Below, in pieces: positions 1-5,185 of a DNA stretch of 5,185 bases. The DNA comes from an uncultured Selenomonadales bacterium (GTDB lineage Bacteria > Bacillota_C > Negativicutes > Selenomonadales > Selenomonadaceae): contig CALGGX010000169.1 of assembly GCA_937916025.1 (NCBI GenBank), forward strand, positions 1 through 5,185. Reading direction: 5' to 3'. Numbering within the stretch: position 1 is the stretch's first letter; the number at the start of each line of letters is the position of its first letter. The notes under the pieces were generated by a model. The model did not search any database. It was not told where the DNA came from and was given only the letters and a program-made list of their open reading frames with translations. The position numbers and the translations under genes were made by a program.

Positions 1-257
1 CCCGCCGCCGTGATCTTGTATCGCTCGCGCTTCGGCATTTCAACAAATCCGTCGCGTTTCAATTCATTCAAAGCAACTTCGGTTCGATGAATCCAAATGT
101 GTTGCGTGCCTTTTCTGTTCTTCTTCTTCAAATCGTCGGCGGTCATATTCGCTTCGGCTCTGACGCGAGCTTTTATGCCGCTGAACGCGTACGTTCGACC
201 GTCTTTCAAGAAATTCAAAATGATCTCGCCGATCTCTTTTGTGCTCGGAATTGCCAA
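1..257 (-). CDS. Partial gene, Mrr N-terminal-like winged-helix protein (5' end only)
   Basis: Reading from a TTG at 257 down to the left edge gives 85 uninterrupted codons, with no stop before the window ends. The product begins (M)AIPSTKEIGEIILNFLKDG and continues with a run around residues 54-83 (IWIHRTEVALNELKRDGF, then a KRERYKIT-like tail). This matches the pattern of the Mrr N-terminal domain: an MAIP start, a helix, a W/R-containing helix, 'A...L...G', then a basic beta-wing ending in 'IT..G'. That domain is a winged helix thought to bind DNA in Mrr-type modified-DNA restriction proteins. The nuclease domain, if there is one, lies outside the window. The TTG start is supported by GGAGG at 267-271, 9 nt upstream. 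The gene starts 15 nt after the argC stop and is probably co-transcribed with argC. It could instead be a plain winged-helix regulator. The reading frame is well supported; the family call is moderate. Confidence 0.6.
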   Translation of the reverse strand, partial: MAIPSTKEIGEIILNFLKDGRTYAFSGIKARVRAEANMTADDLKKKNRKGTQHIWIHRTEVALNELKRDGFVEMPKRERYKITAA

Positions 258-272
258 TTCGATGCGCCTCCC

Positions 273-1310
273 TCAAGGATACATCGGCACCACATCGAGC
301 GCGGTCTTCTCCTCAAAGCCCGCCGCTATATTCATGTTCTGTACCGCCTGCCCCGCCGCTCCTTTCACCAGATTGTCAATCGCCGAAAGCACTATCACTC
401 GCCGCGTCCGCGCATCTACATGCCAGCCGATATCGCAGAAATTCGAGCCGCGCACATTTTTCGTCGCCGGATATCCTCCGCGCCCGAGCAGTCGAATGAA
501 ATATTCTCCGCCGTACATTTTATGGAACGCCGCATCGATCATCTCCGCCGTGATCTCCGCCTTCAATTGCGCGTAACACGTCGATAATATTCCTCTCGAC
601 ATCGGTACCAAGTGCGGCGTGAAATTAATGATGACTTCCTCGCCGCCGAGCTCGGTCAACGCCTGCTCGATCTCCGGCGTGTGTCGATGCGTCGCCACGC
701 CGTACGCTTTGATGCTGTCATACAACTCGGGAAAGTGATTTGCCTGATTCGGCTTGCGCCCCGCGCCGCTCACTCCCGACTTCGCGTCAATCACGATCGA
801 GTTAACGTCGATCAGATGATGTTTCGCGAGCGGAGCCAACGCGAGGATCGATGCCGTCGTGTAACAGCCGGCGTTTGCAATGATCTTCGCGCTTTTGATA
901 TCCTCGCGATTGAGTTCCGCCAAGCCGTAAACACGATGCGCGTTCCGATGCGTGTGCTTGACGTGATACCACTGCTCGTAAACGTCGGGATCGGCGAAGC
1001 GATAATCCGCGCCGAGATCAATTATCCGCGTCGGAAGATTTTCGAGTTGCCTGCCGATGTCCATTGCATGCCCGTGCGGCAGCGCGACAAAAACAAAATC
1101 GCTGTCGGCTCCGATTGCCTCGATGTCTTTCAAACTCTCCAACTTCAGATCGAAAATGTTTCGGAGATGCGGATAAAGATCGGAAATGACTTCGCCCGTG
1201 TGACTTTCCGATGTAACATGCGTGATATTGACTTGCGGATGGCGATTGAGGATCGAAAACAATTCCGCACCGGCATATCCCGTTGCGCCGATGATGCTCA
1301 CTTTAATCAT
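273..1310 (-). CDS. argC: N-acetyl-gamma-glutamyl-phosphate reductase
   Basis: ArgC catalyses the NADPH-dependent reduction of N-acetylglutamyl-5-phosphate to the semialdehyde, the third step of arginine biosynthesis, in the cytoplasm. The 345-residue product has the usual family length. Visible marks are the Rossmann nucleotide-binding loop GATGYAG (residues 8-14), the active-site stretch NAGCYTT with catalytic Cys149, SGVSGAGRKP (178-187), and HRHTPEIEQ (208-216), which carries the catalytic histidine. The C-terminus ends in the typical 'ALDVVP.YP'. A longer reading from 1376 is open, but the ATG at 1310 is chosen because the family begins MIKVSIIGATGY and GGAGG at 1318-1322 sits 7 nt upstream. 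Around the active site most relatives have a proline before Gly-Cys (NPGCY); here it is alanine. No argJ, argB or argD follows; the next gene is a partial Mrr-like ORF. Identification is secure. Confidence 0.97.
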   Translation of the reverse strand: MIKVSIIGATGYAGAELFSILNRHPQVNITHVTSESHTGEVISDLYPHLRNIFDLKLESLKDIEAIGADSDFVFVALPHGHAMDIGRQLENLPTRIIDLGADYRFADPDVYEQWYHVKHTHRNAHRVYGLAELNREDIKSAKIIANAGCYTTASILALAPLAKHHLIDVNSIVIDAKSGVSGAGRKPNQANHFPELYDSIKAYGVATHRHTPEIEQALTELGGEEVIINFTPHLVPMSRGILSTCYAQLKAEITAEMIDAAFHKMYGGEYFIRLLGRGGYPATKNVRGSNFCDIGWHVDARTRRVIVLSAIDNLVKGAAGQAVQNMNIAAGFEEKTALDVVPMYP

Positions 1311-1473
1311 TACATTACCTCCAAATTGCAGTTGATGAATTATTTGACACTCCCCACAGGGGATTCTCGAGAACATAAAATGCTCAAAGGCATTGCCAAA
1401 TTGCCTCTACACTGTCGCCCGAAGGCTTCAGCTTACTTATAACGCTTTTTGATATGGCGGAAGGTTAACCGCC
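1311..1473 (-). promoter_or_regulatory. argC 5' leader with potential hairpins
   Basis: From the predicted transcription start near 1473 to the argC ATG there are about 160 nt without an obvious gene. In RNA sense the leader can form: P1, GGCGG/CCGCC at 1456-1473, right at the predicted 5' end; P2 at 1412-1431, GCC-UUCG-GGC extended by an outer CUG/CAG across a 2x2 internal loop; P3 at 1386-1408, seven pairs AGAGGCA/UGCCUUU including one G-U; and P4 at 1351-1363, UCCCC-UGU-GGGGA, next to the palindrome TTCTCGAGAA (1364-1373). The 9-mer GCAATTTGG occurs in P3 and again directly at the Shine-Dalgarno. There is no T-box core and no U-tract terminator. A regulatory role (attenuation, translational control or mRNA stability) is inference from structure and position only. 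Confidence 0.35.
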
Positions 1474-1479
1474 GGTTGC

Positions 1480-1508
1480 ATTGTAACAGCATTTTGGAGC
1501 AAATTCAA
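1480..1508 (-). promoter_or_regulatory. Predicted sigma-A promoter for argC
   Basis: On the minus strand TTGAAT (1503-1508) is followed after exactly 17 nt by TACAAT (1480-1485). Each box is close to the sigma-70/sigma-A consensus and the spacing is optimal. The expected start, at or near G1473, puts the P1 hairpin at the very 5' end of the mRNA. No convincing ArgR/AhrC operator was found over it. The nearest palindrome is CGAATAAATTCG at 1528-1539, whose half-sites are closer together than in a standard ARG box. Confidence 0.6.
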
Positions 1509-1601
1509 TTGCGGCATATATCCACACGAATAAATTCGAGGGTTTTTACGCCGCTTCTTGATAATGAGCATAGGATTTTTTCAATCGTCGGCGAATAAGT
1601 G

Positions 1602-1610
1602 TATTATAAT
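1602..1610 (+). promoter_or_regulatory. def: Possible -10 region of the def promoter
   Basis: TATTATAAT contains two overlapping -10-like hexamers: TATTAT at 1602-1607 and TATAAT at 1605-1610. They lie just upstream of the def ribosome binding site (GAAAGGA, 1615-1621). No good -35 box stands 16-18 nt upstream, and the resulting leader would be extremely short, so the call is tentative. The overlapping sequence also reads as TATAAT on the minus strand. Confidence 0.35.
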
Positions 1611-1630
1611 AATCGAAAGGACTGTTGAAT

Positions 1631-2104
1631 TTGTCGGTAATGGAGATAAAGCGAATGGGCGAGCCGGTGTTGAAAGAAGTATGCGCGCCGGTCGAGCGTA
1701 TCGATAAAAAGTTGAAGCATCTGCTCGATGACATGGTCGAAACGATGTGTGCTAAGGAAGGCGTCGGACTCGCCGCACCGCAAGTCGGAGTTCCGCTCAG
1801 GATTGCCGTCATTGATGTCGACAAGAAAAAACTCTACGAACTGATCAATCCGGTGATCACCGAGCGCGAAGGCAGTGTCGTCGGCTCCGAAGGTTGCCTG
1901 TCATTCCCCGGACTCTTCGGCGAAGTCGAGCGTGCGGAAAAAGTTCGCGTCGAGTACACCAATCGCTACGGCAAGAAAAAATTCGTCGAGGCGGACGGAC
2001 TTCTCGCTCGCGCCTTGCAACATGAAATCGATCATCTCGACGGCAAATTGTTCATCGAGATTGCGAAAAATCTCAGCGAGAGCAGACAATCAAACGACGA
2101 ATGA
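1631..2104 (+). CDS. def: Peptide deformylase
   Basis: Def is a cytoplasmic metal-dependent hydrolase that removes the formyl group from the N-terminal methionine of nascent proteins. All three family motifs are intact: GVGLAAPQ (residues 44-51), EGCLS (87-91, metal-ligand Cys89) and HEIDH (131-135, ligands His131 and His135, catalytic Glu132). At 157 residues the length is normal. The TTG at 1631 is preferred: GAAAGGA at 1615-1621 lies 9 nt upstream, and the product then begins MSVMEIKRMGEPVL, as in relatives. An in-frame TTG at 1625 is only 3 nt from the ribosome binding site, and the ATG at 1640 has poor spacing. It is transcribed divergently from argC and leads a plus-strand cluster with fmt and the DUF116 gene, although a transporter-gene remnant now separates it from fmt. 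Identification is secure; the exact start is less so. Confidence 0.97.
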   Translation: MSVMEIKRMGEPVLKEVCAPVERIDKKLKHLLDDMVETMCAKEGVGLAAPQVGVPLRIAVIDVDKKKLYELINPVITEREGSVVGSEGCLSFPGLFGEVERAEKVRVEYTNRYGKKKFVEADGLLARALQHEIDHLDGKLFIEIAKNLSESRQSNDE

Positions 2105-2377
2105 CATGGATGTATCGACAGCAATGCGGCAACCGCCGTTCGCGCAATCATCATGTCAATATTTCTGCTGACGGTGTTGGCGGCGCAAGGCAGTCTCGCT
2201 CGAATTGCCGAAGTGTTTGACGACAAGCGCGCGTTGAGCTTCATCGTATTGAGCGGACCGGCGGGAGCATCGTCATGGCTGTTCTATTTCTTGACACTCA
2301 AGCATGGCGAAGTATTGAAAGTCGCGCCGATCGACAAGTTGAGTGTCGTGTTTGCGGTGCTCCTCGCCGTCTTCTGA
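2105..2377 (+). pseudogene. Remnant of a small EamA/DMT-family transporter gene
   Basis: Immediately after the def stop codon, in the same frame, 90 open codons read like the middle of a single-domain EamA/drug-metabolite transporter. An opening like IDSNAATAVRAI corresponds to the 'VDSN.ATAIRT' motif. It continues through 'LSGPAGASSWLFYFLTLKHG', then 'KVAPIDKLSVVFAVLLAVF', a hallmark order in this family ('LSGLATG.SWL.YF.AL..G...KV.PIDKLSVV'). The first transmembrane helix with the start, and the C-terminal 'LGE....' helix region, are absent. The stop is the TGA at 2375-2377. The first in-frame ATG (2153) lacks a ribosome binding site. The full-length relatives are small inner-membrane proteins with about five helices, so this fragment is unlikely to transport anything. 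The interior is well preserved, which suggests a fairly recent loss of the ends. The family call rests on remembered motif patterns. Confidence 0.8.
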
Positions 2378-2383
2378 TATAAT
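2375..2383 (+). promoter_or_regulatory. fmt: Extended -10 promoter for fmt
   Basis: TGATATAAT is a perfect extended -10 (TGn plus TATAAT, the hexamer at 2378-2383). No clear -35 lies at 17 nt, which an extended -10 can tolerate. Transcription would start near 2390, giving a leader of about 18 nt that contains the fmt ribosome binding site GAAAGGA (2394-2400). The TGA stop of the transporter remnant is itself part of this promoter element. Confidence 0.55.
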
Positions 2384-2407
2384 GTTTTTGATTGAAAGGA
2401 TGATTGC

Positions 2408-3337
2408 ATGGATAAACTCAAAACAATTTTTATGGGCACGCCGGAGTTTGCGGTCGCGAGTCTGAAAACGCTCCTCGAACGCCCGGACATTGAACTCATT
2501 TGCGTTGTCACACAACCCGATCGCCCGCGCGGACGAGGACAAAAATTACAGCCTTCGCCCGTTAAGGTGTTCGCTCAAAATAATTCGTTGCCCGTCCTTC
2601 AGCCCGAGCGCGTAAAAGACGATAACGTTATTGATGAATTGGCGAAGTTTGCGCCGGATTTGATCGTCGTTGCCGCGTTCGGACAAATCCTTCCGCAACG
2701 CCTTCTCGACTTGCCGAAGTTCGGCTGTATCAATGTGCATGCGTCGTTGCTTCCGAGATATCGCGGTGCGGCTCCGATCGAATGGTGTTTGATCAACGGC
2801 GAGACTCGGACGGGCATAACGACGATGATGATGAACGCCGGGCTCGATACCGGCGACATGCTCGTTCGTCGAGAAGTTTCAATCCATGCCGACATGCATC
2901 TGCCGGAACTTTACGATGAGTTGACGAAGGCGAGCATCGATGCGCTTAACGAGACGCTTGATCAACTCCGCGCGGGCACGTTGCAACGCGAGAAGCAGGA
3001 CGACTCGCAATCGACTTACGCGCCGATGATCAAAAAAGATACGGGCGCGATCGATTGGAACAAATCCGCGCGGCAAATTCATGATCTCGTGCGCGGGCTG
3101 TGCGGACGTGCTTTTGCCGAATTCGACGGCAGGAAATTCAAAATCTACCGCACGCGAATCGCTGAAGCTCCGTCGGATTGCACAGCCGAATGCGGCAAAG
3201 TACTCCGCGCGGAGCGACACAGACTTTTAATCGGAACCGGTGACGGCGTCGTTGAAATTCTCGAGCTCCAAGCTCCCAATTGCAAAAAAATGTCGGCTGC
3301 CGATTATCTCAAAGGACATCAATTGCTTGGGAGGTGA
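2408..3337 (+). CDS. fmt: Methionyl-tRNA formyltransferase
   Basis: Fmt transfers a formyl group from 10-formyl-tetrahydrofolate to initiator Met-tRNA in the cytoplasm, making the fMet-tRNA used to start translation; Def later removes that formyl group. At 309 residues it is of normal length. The N-terminal catalytic domain shows MGTPEFA (9-15), Asn109 and His111 in INVHASLLPRYRGAAPI (108-124), and Asp147 in AGLDTGDM, the expected catalytic triad. The C-terminal tRNA-binding domain is recognisable by AIDWNKSARQIHDLVRG (214-230) and the final 'MSAADYLKGHQLL'. Where most relatives have 'GLNPWPGA' after the RG, this protein has GLCGRAFAEF (230-239). The ATG at 2408 follows GAAAGGA (2394-2400) with 7 nt spacing. 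It ends 4 nt before the DUF116 start, so the two are very probably translationally linked. Confidence 0.98.
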   Translation: MDKLKTIFMGTPEFAVASLKTLLERPDIELICVVTQPDRPRGRGQKLQPSPVKVFAQNNSLPVLQPERVKDDNVIDELAKFAPDLIVVAAFGQILPQRLLDLPKFGCINVHASLLPRYRGAAPIEWCLINGETRTGITTMMMNAGLDTGDMLVRREVSIHADMHLPELYDELTKASIDALNETLDQLRAGTLQREKQDDSQSTYAPMIKKDTGAIDWNKSARQIHDLVRGLCGRAFAEFDGRKFKIYRTRIAEAPSDCTAECGKVLRAERHRLLIGTGDGVVEILELQAPNCKKMSAADYLKGHQLLGR

Positions 3338-3341
3338 TCAA

Positions 3342-4112
3342 ATGACTTCGGTACTCGCAATCGCGCGTCCGAAAAAACGCGTCTTCCTCGGTTTGATGTT
3401 GATAACGGAATTTCTCGCCGCGCTCGCGCTTTACGGCATGTGGAAGCTCACTTATCTCGGCTTGCGCGATATATGGGAAGAATTGCCGTCAATGGTCGGT
3501 GCAATCATCGTTTCGATTTCAATTCTGTCGGTCGGCATCGTCTTCAACATGGTGCTCGCAATGGAAGGGTTGCCGTTCCTGCCGCTGTTGCGTCGATATT
3601 CTTACGCGCTCATTCGCCTGTTGTTTCCGATATCGGTTCGGATCGGAAGAATTTTCGGCATCAGTCGGCGGCAATTGGAAGGCTCGTTCATTGCCGTCAG
3701 CAATTTGATCTTCATCAAATGCGGGATCAAAGTCAAAGCCGATCGCCTGCTGGTGCTCGTTCCGCACTGTCTGCAATTGGCGACCTGCCCGCACAAAATC
3801 ACGCGCGATCCGAACAATTGCAAGCGATGCGGCGGGTGCAATATCGGCGATCTCATGAAATTGTCGGACGAACTCGGCTTCCATTTCTTGGTGGCAACCG
3901 GCGGCACTCTTGCTCGGCAATTCGTCAAACAGACGCGTCCGCAAGCGGTTCTCGCAATTGCATGCGAGCGCGATCTGATGAGCGGCATTCAAGATGTTTA
4001 CCCGTTGCCGGCAGTCGGCGTGCTGAATTTGCGTCCGAACGGTCCGTGCTACAATACGCGCGTCTGCATCGACGATGTCAAAAAAATGCTCGAAAAAATT
4101 ATCATCAAGTGA
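3342..4112 (+). CDS. DUF116 family membrane-anchored cysteine-rich protein
   Basis: This 256-residue protein matches the DUF116 family, whose function I do not know, and which often sits next to fmt in Firmicutes. Two hydrophobic segments (about residues 14-34 and 49-74) suggest a membrane anchor. The rest carries the family's signature cysteines: Cys143, Cys149 (TCPHKITRDP), then Cys160, Cys163 and Cys166 in NCKRCGGCNIGD, Cys208 in ACERDLMSGIQDVYPLP, and Cys236 in RPNGPCYNT. Such spacing is typical of a metal or Fe-S site, but no ligand assignment is possible from sequence alone. The ATG at 3342 is chosen over an upstream open reading because GGGAGG (3329-3334), overlapping the fmt stop, lies 7 nt before it. 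The overlap indicates co-transcription with fmt. The final residues (KKMLEKIIIK) are basic. Confidence 0.95.
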   Translation: MTSVLAIARPKKRVFLGLMLITEFLAALALYGMWKLTYLGLRDIWEELPSMVGAIIVSISILSVGIVFNMVLAMEGLPFLPLLRRYSYALIRLLFPISVRIGRIFGISRRQLEGSFIAVSNLIFIKCGIKVKADRLLVLVPHCLQLATCPHKITRDPNNCKRCGGCNIGDLMKLSDELGFHFLVATGGTLARQFVKQTRPQAVLAIACERDLMSGIQDVYPLPAVGVLNLRPNGPCYNTRVCIDDVKKMLEKIIIK

Positions 4113-4165
4113 CTGCAGTTTGCGACGGCAGCTGTTGACAATTCAAAGGGAATGGGGTGTAAAAA

Positions 4166-5080
4166 ATGGCAGTGAAAGGAATCGTGATATTGAATGCAGG
4201 TGCCGATCAGCATTTGACTCGACGCGCGACGCTCAGTTTGGACGGTTTCAATGCAAACAACACGACGCGCGATGTCGATCGTCTCGAGCGTGAGCAAAGA
4301 GAGTTATCGGAAGAATTGCGGGAACGTTTCAAGCGCGCCGCCGAAGAAGACGTTGAAAAAATCAATTACGAACTCTATATCCGCGATGAAGACAAAAAAT
4401 CTCCGGCAGTCATTCATAATGAAGTTGTGCTTTTGAATCCGACATTGTCGAAAATCAAAACGCCCGGGCGATTGTCTTCGCCGGCGGAGTGCAGGACTTG
4501 CGCGAGCCGAAAGCCCGGCGGCAGTTCCAAAAACAAAGCGACGCCGTTACAGACTTCGCTCAATCTTCAGCCGTCGATCACGGCGGATTTGTTGCTCGGA
4601 GCGGAGCGTTTGCATGAACTCAATTCTTACGGGCAGAGTTTGGAAGAAACCGCGCATTACGGTTACGACACGGAAGAACTCAAAGCGTACGAGGATGCAT
4701 TGAAGGAGTATGTCAAGGCACTCGAAGCATATGAGGAGTCGCCGGACGAAAATGACATGCCGACGTTGCCGACATTGCCGAAGCCGCATTTGACTCACAC
4801 GACGCACAGCAATCATGTTGTCAATCACAGTTCGGATGCGCATGCGCGGGCGGTGGCGCATCATCAGCATGGAACGCCTGCGGCGGCGGTTGAAAATGTA
4901 TCGGCGCAATTGCGCGTGGACATCTGCCCCGAGTGCGGGCGCGCTTACATCTCCGGCACGGTTGCCAATTCAAAAGTGCAATTCTTCAGCGATCTCGACG
5001 AGACAAATCCGTACCATCAGCAGTTGATCGAAGAGGCGTCCGATGACTTCGTCGGCAGCAACGTCGAGATCAACGCTTAA
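4166..5080 (+). CDS. Uncharacterised protein with split CxxC motifs, distantly SprA-related-like
   Basis: A 304-residue protein with no signal peptide or membrane segment. Order of parts: a short start (MAVKGIVILNAGAD), a charged coiled-coil stretch (about 36-65), a first zinc-type pair ECRTCASRK (Cys109, Cys112), a helical stretch containing GAERLHELNSY (145-155), a Glu/Ala/Tyr-rich coil (169-191), a proline- and histidine-rich linker (199-235, about ten His), and a second pair CPECGRAYISG (Cys254, Cys257). The final 45 residues are acidic. The combination CxxCxxR... with a later 'CPECGR.Y.SG' resembles SprA-related putative metallopeptidases, where an HExxH helix sits between the pairs; here the matching place seems to read AERLH (146-150), lacking the first His. 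That relation is from memory and moderate. GGGGTG at 4154-4159 is a ribosome binding site 6 nt before the ATG. No terminator is visible in the 53-nt gap after DUF116, so co-transcription is possible. Confidence 0.88.
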   Translation: MAVKGIVILNAGADQHLTRRATLSLDGFNANNTTRDVDRLEREQRELSEELRERFKRAAEEDVEKINYELYIRDEDKKSPAVIHNEVVLLNPTLSKIKTPGRLSSPAECRTCASRKPGGSSKNKATPLQTSLNLQPSITADLLLGAERLHELNSYGQSLEETAHYGYDTEELKAYEDALKEYVKALEAYEESPDENDMPTLPTLPKPHLTHTTHSNHVVNHSSDAHARAVAHHQHGTPAAAVENVSAQLRVDICPECGRAYISGTVANSKVQFFSDLDETNPYHQQLIEEASDDFVGSNVEINA

Positions 5081-5085
5081 AAAGC

Positions 5086-5173
5086 AATGCGTAATTCGTA
5101 ATTCGTAATTCATAATTGAAGTGACGCAGTATCGAACTTTTAATTATGCATTACGCATTACGCATTATTAATT
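5086..5173. repeat. Heptamer-based imperfect inverted repeat
   Basis: Two 32-nt arms (5086-5117 and 5142-5173) flank a 24-nt spacer. The left arm holds three tandem copies of the heptamer GTAATTC; the right arm holds GCATTAC repeats followed by GCATTATTAATT. The arms are imperfect reverse complements: the repeating AATTACG/CATTACG units differ mostly at one base per heptamer. The 9-mer TAATTGAAG occurs at 5113-5121 and 5169-5177, one copy at the end of each arm. No coding potential is seen. Short AT-rich heptamer palindromes of this kind are scattered in some bacterial genomes as small non-autonomous repeats; whether this is one cannot be decided from a single copy. Confidence 0.85.
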
Positions 5174-5176
5174 GAA

Positions 5177-5183
5177 GAAAGGA
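5177..5183 (+). promoter_or_regulatory. Ribosome binding site of the next gene (start outside the window)
   Basis: GAAAGGA here is identical to the sites in front of def (1615-1621) and fmt (2394-2400). With the usual 7-9 nt spacing, a start codon would fall 6-8 nt beyond the right edge. The downstream gene is therefore expected to be on the plus strand. Confidence 0.4.
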
Positions 5184-5185
5184 TC

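Noticed and set aside
1344..1349. TTGACA as a plus-strand -35 box
   Set aside because: No -10-like hexamer lies at 16-18 nt, and the site is inside the argC leader far from def.
87..1442. Long plus-strand open frames opposite argC (87-587, 97-576, 612-1442)
   Set aside because: They are antisense to a well-supported argC and its neighbour, show no recognisable domain and lack convincing ribosome binding sites.
1311..1473. T-box riboswitch upstream of argC
   Set aside because: The conserved antiterminator core (AGGGTGG..ACCGCG-like) is absent, no U-tract terminator follows, and the leader is short for a T-box.
1528..1539. CGAATAAATTCG as an ArgR/AhrC operator
   Set aside because: The palindrome is only 12 bp with a 2-bp centre; a standard ARG box has a wider centre, and a second box is not seen nearby.
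3440..4138. Plus-strand open frame of 232 codons overlapping DUF116
   Set aside because: It is an out-of-frame shadow of the DUF116 gene, with an arginine-, serine- and histidine-rich composition and no domain.
4135..4163. TTGACA at 4135-4140 as a promoter for the 4166 gene
   Set aside because: The only -10-like hexamer at 17 nt (TGTAAA) would start transcription at or inside the ATG, downstream of the ribosome binding site.
5086..5173. CRISPR array or intrinsic terminator
   Set aside because: The heptamers are directly adjacent with no spacers, and the palindrome is AT-rich with regular mismatches and no U-tract, so neither reading fits.

Overview
The window is about 5.2 kb of compact, low-redundancy bacterial chromosome. 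Its gene set (argC; def and fmt followed by a DUF116 gene), its purine-rich ribosome binding sites (GAAAGGA, GGAGG) and its AT-rich sigma-A-type promoters point to a member of the Firmicutes. A Negativicutes-like organism is my best guess, from the def/fmt/DUF116 order and the character of the last protein; this is inference, not proof.

Layout from left to right: (1) minus strand, 1-257: the 5' part of a gene that runs off the left edge, with a TTG start and an N-terminal winged-helix domain resembling that of Mrr-type restriction proteins. (2) Minus strand, 273-1310: argC, an arginine-biosynthesis gene with a strong upstream promoter and a leader of about 160 nt that can form several hairpins. 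(3) 1311-1630: divergent control region between argC and def. (4) Plus strand, 1631-2104: def, peptide deformylase. (5) 2105-2377: remnant of a small EamA/DMT-family transporter gene that has lost both ends. (6) 2408-3337: fmt, methionyl-tRNA formyltransferase. (7) 3342-4112: a membrane-anchored, cysteine-rich DUF116 protein whose ribosome binding site overlaps the fmt stop codon. (8) 4166-5080: an unfamiliar protein with two CxxC pairs, a coiled coil and a histidine-rich linker, distantly like the SprA-related family. (9) 5086-5173: an imperfect inverted repeat built from heptamer units, then a ribosome binding site for a gene that begins just beyond the right edge.

Functionally, Fmt formylates initiator Met-tRNA and Def removes the formyl group from new proteins, so the plus-strand core is the start/finish pair of the N-formylmethionine cycle. 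DUF116 is a recurrent neighbour of this pair, but its function is unknown to me. argC is divergent and belongs to a different pathway. No other arg genes are visible beside it; a possible DNA-modification or defence gene follows instead. The points most worth a second look are the transporter remnant between def and fmt, the unusual CxxC protein, the structured argC leader, the Mrr-like gene downstream of argC, and the heptamer palindrome.
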